A DNA stretch of 64,000 nucleotides from Companilactobacillus sp. Its GTDB lineage: Bacteria; Bacillota; Bacilli; Lactobacillales; Lactobacillaceae. Both the position numbers and the translations under genes were made by a program. Each line of letters opens with the position of its first letter. Position 1 is the stretch's first letter. The notes below the pieces were generated by a model that searched no databases, was not told the origin of the DNA, and saw only the letters and a list, made by a program, of their open reading frames with translations. The DNA lies in NCBI RefSeq assembly GCF_022484265.1, contig NZ_JAKVLR010000001.1, forward strand, positions 2,542,001 to 2,606,000, given 5' to 3'. Positions 26,644-34,361 of the stretch are shown piece by piece.

Positions 26644-27789
26644 ATGACTGAACCAGCAGTAAAATACACGCTATTAAAAAAAGAAAAGCATACTGGTGCC
26701 AGATTAGGTTTATTGGAAACTCCACATGGGACGTTTGAAACACCAATCTTCATGCCAGTTGGTACCGAAGCTACTGTTAAAAACATGGCTCCAGAAGATT
26801 TGGAGAAAATCGGTGCAACGATCATTCTTTCAAATACATATCATCTTTGGTTAAGACCTGGAGAAGATATTGTGAAAGAAGCTGGTGGTCTCCATAAATT
26901 CATGAACTGGAATAAGGGTATTTTGACTGATTCCGGTGGCTTCCAAGTTTTCTCACTTGCTAAAACTCGTGATATCACTGAAGCAGGAGTTCACTTCCGT
27001 AACCACTTAAACGGTCGTCGTGAATTCTTATCACCTGAAAAAGCAATTCAAATTGAAAATGACTTAGGTCCAGATATCATGATGAGTTTGGATGAATGTC
27101 CGCCATTCTTTGAAAGCTATGACTACATCAAAGATTCAGTTGCCAGAACTAGTCGTTGGGCTGAACGTGGTCTTCAAGCTCACAGAAATCCTGACTGGCA
27201 AGCACTATTTGGAATCGTTCAAGGTGCCGGTTTTGAAGACTTGCGTAAGCAAAGTGCTCAAGATTTGGTCAGTATGGACTTCCCAGGATATTCAATTGGT
27301 GGATTGTCAGTTGGTGAATCCAAAGATGAAATGAATCACGTCTTGGACTTCACGACGCCATTATTACCAGAAAACAAACCACGTTATTTGATGGGGGTTG
27401 GTTCGACTGACGCCTTGATCGATGGTGTGATTCGTGGAATTGATATGTTCGATTGCGTCTTGCCAACTCGAATCGCCCGTAATGGTACTTGTATGACTAC
27501 TCACGGACGTCTGGTAGTGAAAAACGCCAAATATGCTCGTGACTTCCGTCCACTAGATGAAGATTGCGATTGTTATGTTTGCCGAAACTACACTCGTGCT
27601 TACATTCGTCATTTGATCAATGCTAACGAGTTGTTCGGTACTCATTTGACTACTTATCATAATTTGTACTACCTATTGAAGTTAATGGCTAATGTTCGTC
27701 AAGCAATTAAGGATGATAACTTACTAGAATTTAGAGAACATGTCTTTGAACAATATGGTTTGAACAAAGAAAACGCTAAGAATTTCTAA
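26644..27789 (+). CDS. tgt: tRNA-guanine transglycosylase
   Basis: Exchanges guanine-34 for preQ1 in tRNAs with GUN anticodons, first RNA step of queuosine synthesis. Full length at 381 residues. Catalytic aspartates are in LTDSGGFQVFSL (about Asp99) and FDCVLPTRIARNGT (nucleophile region about 270); zinc ligands are CDCYVC with a later His (TTYHNLYY). AGAAAGG precedes the ATG. It has its own promoter and an unusual leader hairpin. Confidence 0.97.
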   Translation: MTEPAVKYTLLKKEKHTGARLGLLETPHGTFETPIFMPVGTEATVKNMAPEDLEKIGATIILSNTYHLWLRPGEDIVKEAGGLHKFMNWNKGILTDSGGFQVFSLAKTRDITEAGVHFRNHLNGRREFLSPEKAIQIENDLGPDIMMSLDECPPFFESYDYIKDSVARTSRWAERGLQAHRNPDWQALFGIVQGAGFEDLRKQSAQDLVSMDFPGYSIGGLSVGESKDEMNHVLDFTTPLLPENKPRYLMGVGSTDALIDGVIRGIDMFDCVLPTRIARNGTCMTTHGRLVVKNAKYARDFRPLDEDCDCYVCRNYTRAYIRHLINANELFGTHLTTYHNLYYLLKLMANVRQAIKDDNLLEFREHVFEQYGLNKENAKNF

Positions 27790-27880
27790 TATTATTAGAT
27801 AAATGTTTTCGTTTTCTGGATACAGCATGTAATATTTGGTATCCTAGAATTATATTGAAAAAATACACGAGGTGGAAAAT

Positions 27881-28360
27881 TTGAATATATTAACACTAGG
27901 CGCAGCTGCTAGCGGTGGCGTTGGACAATATGGAATGCTTATTTTCATCATTATTTTGTTTGTAGGTATGTATTTCATTTCTATTCGTCCACAAAGAAAG
28001 CAACAACAAAAACGTCAAGAGATGCTTAAAGAAATGTCAAAAGGCGACAAGGTTGTTACACTTGGTGGTATCAAAGGAACAATCGAATCAATCGACCGTG
28101 ACAGTAAAGAAGTCGTTGTTGATTGTGATGGTATCTACTTAACATTTGACTTGAACTTTATTCGTCAAGCTAGTGCTGGAGATCATGTTAAAGACAGCAC
28201 AGACAGAAATGCTAAAAAGGATGACAAGCCAGCTGAAGAAACTAAAGAAGCTGACAAGTCAGAAGACAAAGCATCAGACGATAAAGCTGAAGAATCAAAG
28301 GAAGAAGCACCCAAAGCAGAAGCAAAATCTGAAGACAAATCAGACGATACTGATAAATAA
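27881..28360 (+). CDS. yajC: Preprotein translocase accessory subunit YajC
   Basis: Small Sec-associated membrane protein, 159 residues. One membrane helix (about 18-38, MLIFIIILFVGMYFISIRP) is followed by the YajC core (KGDKVVTLGGIKGTI). The C-terminal 60 residues are an unusually long Glu/Lys/Asp/Ala tail, well beyond the roughly 90-110-residue core. I choose TTG 27881 with GAGGTG at six bases; a GTG at 27872 overlaps the ribosome site. The tgt-yajC order is common in Firmicutes. Confidence 0.9.
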   Translation: MNILTLGAAASGGVGQYGMLIFIIILFVGMYFISIRPQRKQQQKRQEMLKEMSKGDKVVTLGGIKGTIESIDRDSKEVVVDCDGIYLTFDLNFIRQASAGDHVKDSTDRNAKKDDKPAEETKEADKSEDKASDDKAEESKEEAPKAEAKSEDKSDDTDK

Positions 28361-28365
28361 TTATT

Positions 28366-28405
28366 AAACTATAAATCATGTTAATTGATTTATAGTTTTT
28401 TTTAT
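28366..28405 (+). terminator. Intrinsic terminator after yajC
   Basis: AAACTATAAATCA / TGATTTATAGTTT stem with a short loop, then a T run. Confidence 0.9.
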
Positions 28406-28559
28406 TTTTTTTTGCAGAAAAATGACGTTAGATTTATTTTATATGATATTCTATTTATGGAGTATTTTTACATTTCAAATTGAATAGGGCATTCCCTTTG
28501 CAATCCAGCTATTGTGAGGTCATATTCAAAATGTGGGAAGGAAGAATGAAGGCAGTTTC

Positions 28560-29060
28560 TTGAAAAAAATACGATTTAACAAGCAATTTTACCGAAGTGC
28601 GGATTTCATTTTCGCGGTTTTCCTATTAGTTTTGGAAATTGCGATATATTCAAACAAGAATATTAATGTAGGGGATGTTCAATCAAGTATCTCAGATCCG
28701 ATAACTTGGATCATCGTGGCATTTTTATTCTTATTGAAATCTATGTTTGGACACAATTATGTTCAAGAAGGCAAAGGGAAAGTCATCAGTCGCAGAAATT
28801 ATTTTTTAACTTTAATTGCAATGTTGGCTTCGGAGCTGGTATTAGCAATTTTAGCGATCAGTAATGTCATCGATGCTAATTCAACTTTTCGACTATTTCT
28901 TGTCGTAGCTTTCTTTGGACTATTTTTCGGTAGTACCTATGCTCAGGAGTACATTGCATCGGCTAATTTAAAAAACAACAGTTTTTCCAAGTGGCTGATC
29001 CTGCTGATAATACTACTGTTGGGCATTCCTGTAGCTTTGTTTGCACTGTTTTTGAAATAA
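28560..29060 (+). CDS. Membrane protein, unknown function, paralogous N-terminus with the 61-residue protein
   Basis: I do not recognise the family. About 166 residues with four hydrophobic segments (about 15-33, 52-68, 86-105 and 113-130) and a fifth at the C-terminus. The N-terminal RFNKQFYRSADFIF matches KFNTKFYKKADFYF of the protein at 10379, and the next hydrophobic stretches also align. I prefer TTG 28560, eight bases after GAAGG, because it begins at the same place as the relative; a GTG at 28533 would add nine residues. It stands alone between yajC and zwf. Confidence 0.65.
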   Translation: MKKIRFNKQFYRSADFIFAVFLLVLEIAIYSNKNINVGDVQSSISDPITWIIVAFLFLLKSMFGHNYVQEGKGKVISRRNYFLTLIAMLASELVLAILAISNVIDANSTFRLFLVVAFFGLFFGSTYAQEYIASANLKNNSFSKWLILLIILLLGIPVALFALFLK

Positions 29061-29225
29061 ATTCAATTTTTTTCAAAGAAAACTTGCCTTACAGTATACT
29101 CGAAGGCTTAGTATTACCATTGATAGTTTGTTACAAAACGTCTAGTAAAGCTTTATTAAAGAAGTTTTATCAGTGATGTTGTAAAATTAACACGTATGAT
29201 TCTCGGAAGAAGGAGTAATTAAAAT

Positions 29226-30665
29226 ATGGCAACTGAAAAATCAGCGGTATTTATTATTTTTGGAGGTTCAGGTGATTTAGCACACCGGAAACTTTATCCA
29301 GCCCTTTACAATCTATACAAAACTGGCGACTTGAAGGAACACTTTGCAGTTATCGGTACTGCCAGAAGACCATGGAGCGACGATTATTATCGTGGTACCG
29401 TAGTGGATTCATTAAAAGATATCGACGATGATGAAAAAGCAATGGAAGAATTTTCGAAACATTTCTTCTATCAATCACATGATGTAACTGACTCAGATCA
29501 TTACATTGCCCTTAAAAAATTAGCCAGCAAATTGGATGATCAATTTCAAACTGGTCACAACCGTGTTTATTACATGGCTATTGCACCTAGATTTTTTGGA
29601 ACAGTTGCCGAACATATCAATTCAGAAGGCTTAAAGACAGACGGCTTTAACCGACTAGTTATTGAAAAGCCATTCGGCCGTTCATTCGACAGTGCATGCG
29701 AATTAAATTCTTCCTTGACTAAGACTTTCTCTGAATCAGAAATTTATCGTATGGACCATTATTTGGGTAAATTCATGGTTCAACAACTTACGAGAATTAG
29801 ATTAAAAAATCGTACTTTTGAAAAGTCTTTGAATAACAAGTACGTCTCAAATGTCCAAGTAACGCTTGCCGAATCATTAGGCGTTGAAGACCGTGGCGGC
29901 TACTATGAAACTGCTGGTGTACTTCGTGATATGGTTCAAAATCACATTATGCAGATCATTGGTGCTGTGGCAATGGATGAACCTGCCAAGTTAGATTCAG
30001 AATCGATCCATGAGGTAAAACGCGACGTCTTTGCTAGCTTAAAAGATCTCAAACCAGAAGAAGTTGATAAAAACTTTGTTCGCGGTCAATATGGTGAAGA
30101 TGATACAGGGTCATTGAAAGCCTATCGTGATGAGGATAATGTTGATCCTAAATCTAATATTGAAACCTTTGTTGCCGGCAAAATGATGTTAGACAATGAC
30201 CGTTGGAGTGGCGTGCCATTCTACGTTCGTTCAGGTAAGAGAATGCCTGCTAAGTCATCTCGAATCGACATTGTCTATAACGATGCTGTTAAAGAATTAG
30301 GCATCAATCCTAATACAACCGTTACTTTCTTGATCGAACCTGAAAATGGTAACTCAATTTTAGTAAATGGTGTTGATTATCAAGAGGGTAACCAAGACTT
30401 TTTGAAATTCCCAGAGGATCCTAAGTACTTCTCACAAGAAAGAGAAGCTTATGAGAATTTGATGATCGATATTCTTGACGGTAACAAGATTCACTTTACA
30501 CTTTGGGATGAATTACAAAATGCTTGGAAATATGTTGATGTCATTCGTCAACAATGGGATAATGAAACTCCTGATTTTCCAAATTATATGAGTAATACAA
30601 TGGGCCCAGACGCAGCTTCGGAATTGCTTGAAAAAGATGGCAACTCTTGGATCTGGGACGATTAA
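29226..30665 (+). CDS. zwf: Glucose-6-phosphate 1-dehydrogenase
   Basis: Oxidises glucose-6-phosphate to 6-phosphogluconolactone with NADP+, the entry to the oxidative pentose phosphate route. The 479-residue protein starts with the Rossmann motif FGGSGDLAHRKLYPAL, and the substrate site RMDHYLGK (about 175-182) with its catalytic region is intact. AAGGAG precedes the ATG. No gnd or pgl gene is adjacent. dinB begins 17 bases downstream and may be co-transcribed. Confidence 0.97.
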   Translation: MATEKSAVFIIFGGSGDLAHRKLYPALYNLYKTGDLKEHFAVIGTARRPWSDDYYRGTVVDSLKDIDDDEKAMEEFSKHFFYQSHDVTDSDHYIALKKLASKLDDQFQTGHNRVYYMAIAPRFFGTVAEHINSEGLKTDGFNRLVIEKPFGRSFDSACELNSSLTKTFSESEIYRMDHYLGKFMVQQLTRIRLKNRTFEKSLNNKYVSNVQVTLAESLGVEDRGGYYETAGVLRDMVQNHIMQIIGAVAMDEPAKLDSESIHEVKRDVFASLKDLKPEEVDKNFVRGQYGEDDTGSLKAYRDEDNVDPKSNIETFVAGKMMLDNDRWSGVPFYVRSGKRMPAKSSRIDIVYNDAVKELGINPNTTVTFLIEPENGNSILVNGVDYQEGNQDFLKFPEDPKYFSQEREAYENLMIDILDGNKIHFTLWDELQNAWKYVDVIRQQWDNETPDFPNYMSNTMGPDAASELLEKDGNSWIWDD

Positions 30666-30682
30666 ATTGGTGGTGTTAAATC

Positions 30683-31816
30683 ATCGGATTTTTAAAAATT
30701 CCAATCATAGTTGAAGAAAACCGAAAAATCATCCATGTCGACATGGATGCTTTTTTTGCGTCTTGCGAAGAAAGGGAACATCCCCAATATAAGAAGAAAT
30801 GTTTGATCGTAGCACCTGATCCGAGAAAAAATAATCACCACGGAGTAGTTACGACAGCCAATTACAATGCTAGAAAATACGGTGCACACTCAGCCATGCC
30901 GGCACAGCAGGCGATTGAGTTGATCCCGAAGGAAAAGCTAGTGATCGTGCCTCCTAACTTCGAGTTATATAAAAAGACTTCCAATTATATCCATAATATT
31001 TTTGGCGAAGTAACGGACACTTATCAATCAGTTGCTTTAGATGAGGCGTATCTGGACGTGACTGAAAATAAATTAGATGAACCTAATGTCATTAAGGTCG
31101 CTAATTATATTCAACAACGGATCGTCAAAGAAACTCGCCTAACTTGTTCAGTGGGGATATCTTATAATAAATTTTTGGCGAAAATGGCTTCGGATTATCG
31201 TAAACCTTTTGGCAGGACGATCATCTTAGGTGCATATGCTGAAGACTTTTTAAAACCAATTCCAATTGAAAAATTCAACGGTATTGGGAAAACTACTCAG
31301 CAAAAGTTACACGATATGAATATTTTTACCGGCGAAGATCTACAAAATTTGGACCAGGATACTTTTATCGACACCTTTGGTAAAATGGGGTATGTAATGT
31401 ATCGTAGAGTTCATGGTATTGACGACTCGCCAGTCGAGAGCAAAAGAGTGCGTAAGTCAGTTGGTCGAGAACGAACTTACAATCGTAATATCGTTTATAG
31501 TGCCGACGTTCATCAAGAATTACAGAAACTGGCAAAGATGGTCAGTAGCGATTTGCGTAAGCAACGCCAACATGGAAAGACGGTTGTGTTAAAATTACGT
31601 GATTCGGATTTTGAAACTGTCACGAAACGGATGACTTTTCAAGATTACGTGCAAAGTGAAGAGCAGCTTTATCAAATTGCCAGTGAGATCTACGATAAAC
31701 TAGGTATCAAGAACAAGAAGATCCGCCTGCTCGGGATCACCGTTACTAATCTAGACCCACTTTCATATGAAGAAGTCAGATTAAATCTATTTTCAAGTGA
31801 GGACACTAATGAATAA
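30683..31816 (+). CDS. dinB: DNA polymerase IV (Y family), apparent non-canonical start
   Basis: Error-prone translesion polymerase, about 377 residues. Catalytic motifs are HVDMDAFF (near residue 19-26) and SVALDEAYLDVT; the little-finger domain fills the C-terminus. The only ATG near the start (30743) would begin inside HVDMDAFF and remove the first catalytic Asp. The upstream frame reads GFLKIPIIVEENRKII, like family N-termini, and contains no ATG, GTG, TTG or CTG back to a stop at 30677. ATC at 30683, seven bases after GGTGGTG, is the best start candidate. The end overlaps the next gene by eight bases. Confidence 0.88.
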   Translation: MGFLKIPIIVEENRKIIHVDMDAFFASCEEREHPQYKKKCLIVAPDPRKNNHHGVVTTANYNARKYGAHSAMPAQQAIELIPKEKLVIVPPNFELYKKTSNYIHNIFGEVTDTYQSVALDEAYLDVTENKLDEPNVIKVANYIQQRIVKETRLTCSVGISYNKFLAKMASDYRKPFGRTIILGAYAEDFLKPIPIEKFNGIGKTTQQKLHDMNIFTGEDLQNLDQDTFIDTFGKMGYVMYRRVHGIDDSPVESKRVRKSVGRERTYNRNIVYSADVHQELQKLAKMVSSDLRKQRQHGKTVVLKLRDSDFETVTKRMTFQDYVQSEEQLYQIASEIYDKLGIKNKKIRLLGITVTNLDPLSYEEVRLNLFSSEDTNE

Positions 31817-32765
31817 TTTTTCAGAAATTATCGACAGTATTAAGAAATATAATAAGATCATCGTTTTACGTCATACTAATCCGGATCCAGATGCTTTGGG
31901 TTCTCAAAAGGGCTTGGCTAATGCAATCACTGAAGCTTTTCCTGATAAAGAAGTATTGATCGGTGGAAATGACGCCCAAGGCTTGAAGTGGCTTTCGACT
32001 ATGGATGAAGTGAAGGATTCAGATTTTGAAGGTTCCCTAGTGATCGTGACTGACACTGCTAATACTGAACGAATCGACGACGACAGATACAACTCAGGAG
32101 ACTTCTTGATCAAGATCGACCATCATCCTAATGACGATGCTTACGGCGATCAACTATTTGTTAATACTGATGCAAGTTCCTCATCAGAAATTATTGCTGA
32201 TTTGATTGAAAGCAGCAACGAACTCAAGCTTTCAAAAACTGTTGCTTATTATTTGTATGCTGGTATAGTTGGTGACACTGGTCGTTTTCTTTATCCAGCT
32301 ACAACTCAACATACAATGAATATTGCTGGTGAATTCATCGCATTGGGTATCGATTCAGCTGGCATCAACCAACATATGAATGAGATCACATTGCCACAGG
32401 CTAAATTGCAAGGTGCACTTTTTGACAGATTAAAGATCGATGAATCTGGTGCAGCTGTGGCTGTGATCGATACAGACTTGATTAACAAATTAGGTTTGAC
32501 TAGAGAACAAGCTAATTCAGTGGTTTCAACTCCCGGACGTCTTAAAGAGGTTCATTCATGGCTTGAAGCTGTTGAAAAAGAAGACGGAACATTTAGAATG
32601 CACTTGAGATCTCAAGGTCCTACTATCAATGGACTAGCAAAAGAGCATAATGGTGGTGGACATCCACTAGCCAGTGGGGCTGATGCTAAAGATCTAGCTG
32701 AAGTTGAACAAATGTTTCAAGAACTGATCGAGATCGTAAATAACTATTATAAGAAAGGTGAATAG
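31809..32765 (+). CDS. DHH/DHHA1 phosphoesterase, NrnA-like
   Basis: Likely oligoribonuclease and pAp phosphatase (NrnA type) or cyclic dinucleotide phosphodiesterase, 318 residues. The DHH domain has RHTNPDPDALGS (about 22-33), a DTA motif and IDHHPND; the C-terminal DHHA1 domain contains GGGHPLASG. ATG 31809 has GTGAGGA upstream and overlaps the dinB end by eight bases, implying coupling. The DEAD-box helicase starts directly after its stop, so dinB, this gene and the helicase look like one unit with RNA/DNA turnover roles. Confidence 0.92.
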   Translation: MNNFSEIIDSIKKYNKIIVLRHTNPDPDALGSQKGLANAITEAFPDKEVLIGGNDAQGLKWLSTMDEVKDSDFEGSLVIVTDTANTERIDDDRYNSGDFLIKIDHHPNDDAYGDQLFVNTDASSSSEIIADLIESSNELKLSKTVAYYLYAGIVGDTGRFLYPATTQHTMNIAGEFIALGIDSAGINQHMNEITLPQAKLQGALFDRLKIDESGAAVAVIDTDLINKLGLTREQANSVVSTPGRLKEVHSWLEAVEKEDGTFRMHLRSQGPTINGLAKEHNGGGHPLASGADAKDLAEVEQMFQELIEIVNNYYKKGE

Positions 32766-34112
32766 ATGACTAAATTTTCACAATACAACTTCAATGACGC
32801 CATCAATAAGTCATTGAAAGAAATTAATTTTGACGAACCAACCGAAGTACAAGAGGCTGTCATTCCATTGGTCAACAAGAAAAAGGATGTCATCGTTCAG
32901 TCAATGACTGGATCAGGTAAGACCCATGCTTTCTTATTGCCAATTTTGAACTCAATTACAAAAGAGCCTACCGTTCAGGCTTTGATTGCAACTCCAAGTC
33001 GTGAGCTAGCTTATCAGATCTATGAAGATACCCAGGCAATCTTGAAAAATTTTGGTGAGGACTACAATGCTTTTATCTTTGTTGGAGGAACTGACAAGCA
33101 ACGTCAGCAAAGAAAGCTGCAAGCACATCAACCGCAAATTGCCATCGGAACTCCTGGTAGATTATGGGACTTGATCAAAGAAAATGACCTTCATGTTGAA
33201 AACGTGGAACGCTTTATCGTCGATGAAGCCGATATGACACTCGATATGGGATTTTTAGACGACGTTACTAATATTGCTGCCAAGATGCCTGAACAACACG
33301 AAACAGCGGTATTTTCAGCTACGATCCCACAAAAGCTAGAACCATTCTTGCAAAAATATTTGACTGGTCCTAAGAAGGTTGAGATCAAGAACAGTCACGT
33401 CATTTCTAAGAATGTTGATAATTGGCTAATGTTCACGCATGGTCGTGATAAAAAGCAAATGATCTACAACTTGATGACTATTGGTGAACCTTACATGGTC
33501 TTGGTATTTGCTAACACTAAAAAGACTGTTGATGAAATTTATGACTATCTCAAGCATCAAGGTTTGAAGGTCGCTAGACTTCATGGTGGATTGACTCCAC
33601 GTGAACGTAAACGTGTCATGAAGCAAATTGAGAATCTCGAATATCAATATGTTGTAGCAACTGATCTGGCCGCTCGTGGTATCGATATCAAGGGTGTGTC
33701 ACATGTGATCAATGCTGAGATCCCAGAAGACCTCGAATTTTTCATTCATCGTGTTGGACGGACTGGACGTAATGGGATGTCAGGTATTGCCATTACGCTT
33801 TATGATCCAGGCGAGGAAAACAAGATCAGCGAGATCGAAAAACTTGGAATCAAATTCCATCCTAAAGAAATCAAGAATGGCGATATCGTTGATGGTTACG
33901 AACGTGATCGTCGGATCAAACGTCATGCTACCAATGAGAAACTTGATACAAAGCTAGTTGGTTTTGTTAAGAAGCAAAAGGTCAAGAGAAAGCCAGGCTA
34001 CAAGAAGAAAATCAAATCTGCAATTTCGACTGAAAAGCGTCAACAAAGAAAGATCAAGAACCGTCAAGAACAACGTGATCTTAGAAAAGCACGTCGAAAT
34101 AAATCCAAATAA
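32766..34112 (+). CDS. DEAD-box RNA helicase (CshB-like)
   Basis: ATP-dependent RNA helicase, 448 residues. Motifs in order: Q-motif region FDEPTEVQ, motif I SMTGSGKT (about 47-54), TPSRELA, TPGR, motif II VDEADM, SAT (motif III), and C-terminal ATDLAARGID and HRVGRTGRNG. A very basic tail of about 60 residues (Lys/Arg/Gln) follows. The stop of the DHH gene abuts the start. The Lys-rich tail and length suggest CshB rather than CshA. Confidence 0.93.
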   Translation: MTKFSQYNFNDAINKSLKEINFDEPTEVQEAVIPLVNKKKDVIVQSMTGSGKTHAFLLPILNSITKEPTVQALIATPSRELAYQIYEDTQAILKNFGEDYNAFIFVGGTDKQRQQRKLQAHQPQIAIGTPGRLWDLIKENDLHVENVERFIVDEADMTLDMGFLDDVTNIAAKMPEQHETAVFSATIPQKLEPFLQKYLTGPKKVEIKNSHVISKNVDNWLMFTHGRDKKQMIYNLMTIGEPYMVLVFANTKKTVDEIYDYLKHQGLKVARLHGGLTPRERKRVMKQIENLEYQYVVATDLAARGIDIKGVSHVINAEIPEDLEFFIHRVGRTGRNGMSGIAITLYDPGEENKISEIEKLGIKFHPKEIKNGDIVDGYERDRRIKRHATNEKLDTKLVGFVKKQKVKRKPGYKKKIKSAISTEKRQQRKIKNRQEQRDLRKARRNKSK

Positions 34113-34128
34113 GGCCTAAGTATAAATA

Positions 34129-34157
34129 TTGACAAATAGGCGTTTTATCTTTAAAAT
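34129..34157 (+). promoter_or_regulatory. alaS promoter
   Basis: TTGACA (34129-34134), 17-base spacer, TAAAAT (34152-34157), upstream of the T-box leader. Confidence 0.85.
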
Positions 34158-34163
34158 TTCTAC

Positions 34164-34350
34164 TGGATATAATAAATAGATATAGTCTCAAAGAGAAGGC
34201 CACCTGGTGAGAAAGCCTAGATTTTGACTATTTATTGCTGCCAGTTAATAACTGAAAATATATAATTTGTTGAGAGGCTAACGATAATCGTTGCAAACAA
34301 GGTGGTACCGCGCATGGGCGTCCTTGATTTTTGCAGCGATTTTTCGTTTT
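34164..34350 (+). promoter_or_regulatory. T-box riboswitch, alanine-specific, upstream of alaS
   Basis: The T-box sequence AAGGTGGTACCGCG is at 34299-34312 as part of the antiterminator. The competing terminator pairs TCGTTGCAAA...CAAGG with CCTTG...TTTGCAGCGA (34288-34340) before a T-rich run. GCT at 34237-34239 (next codon GCC) lies in the expected specifier position and both are alanine codons. Uncharged tRNA-Ala should permit readthrough. Confidence 0.92.
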
Positions 34351-34361
34351 AAAGGAGAACA

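Noticed and set aside
30743..31816. dinB starting at ATG 30743
   Set aside because: This start removes the first catalytic Asp and the conserved N-terminal strand, so it would give an inactive polymerase.
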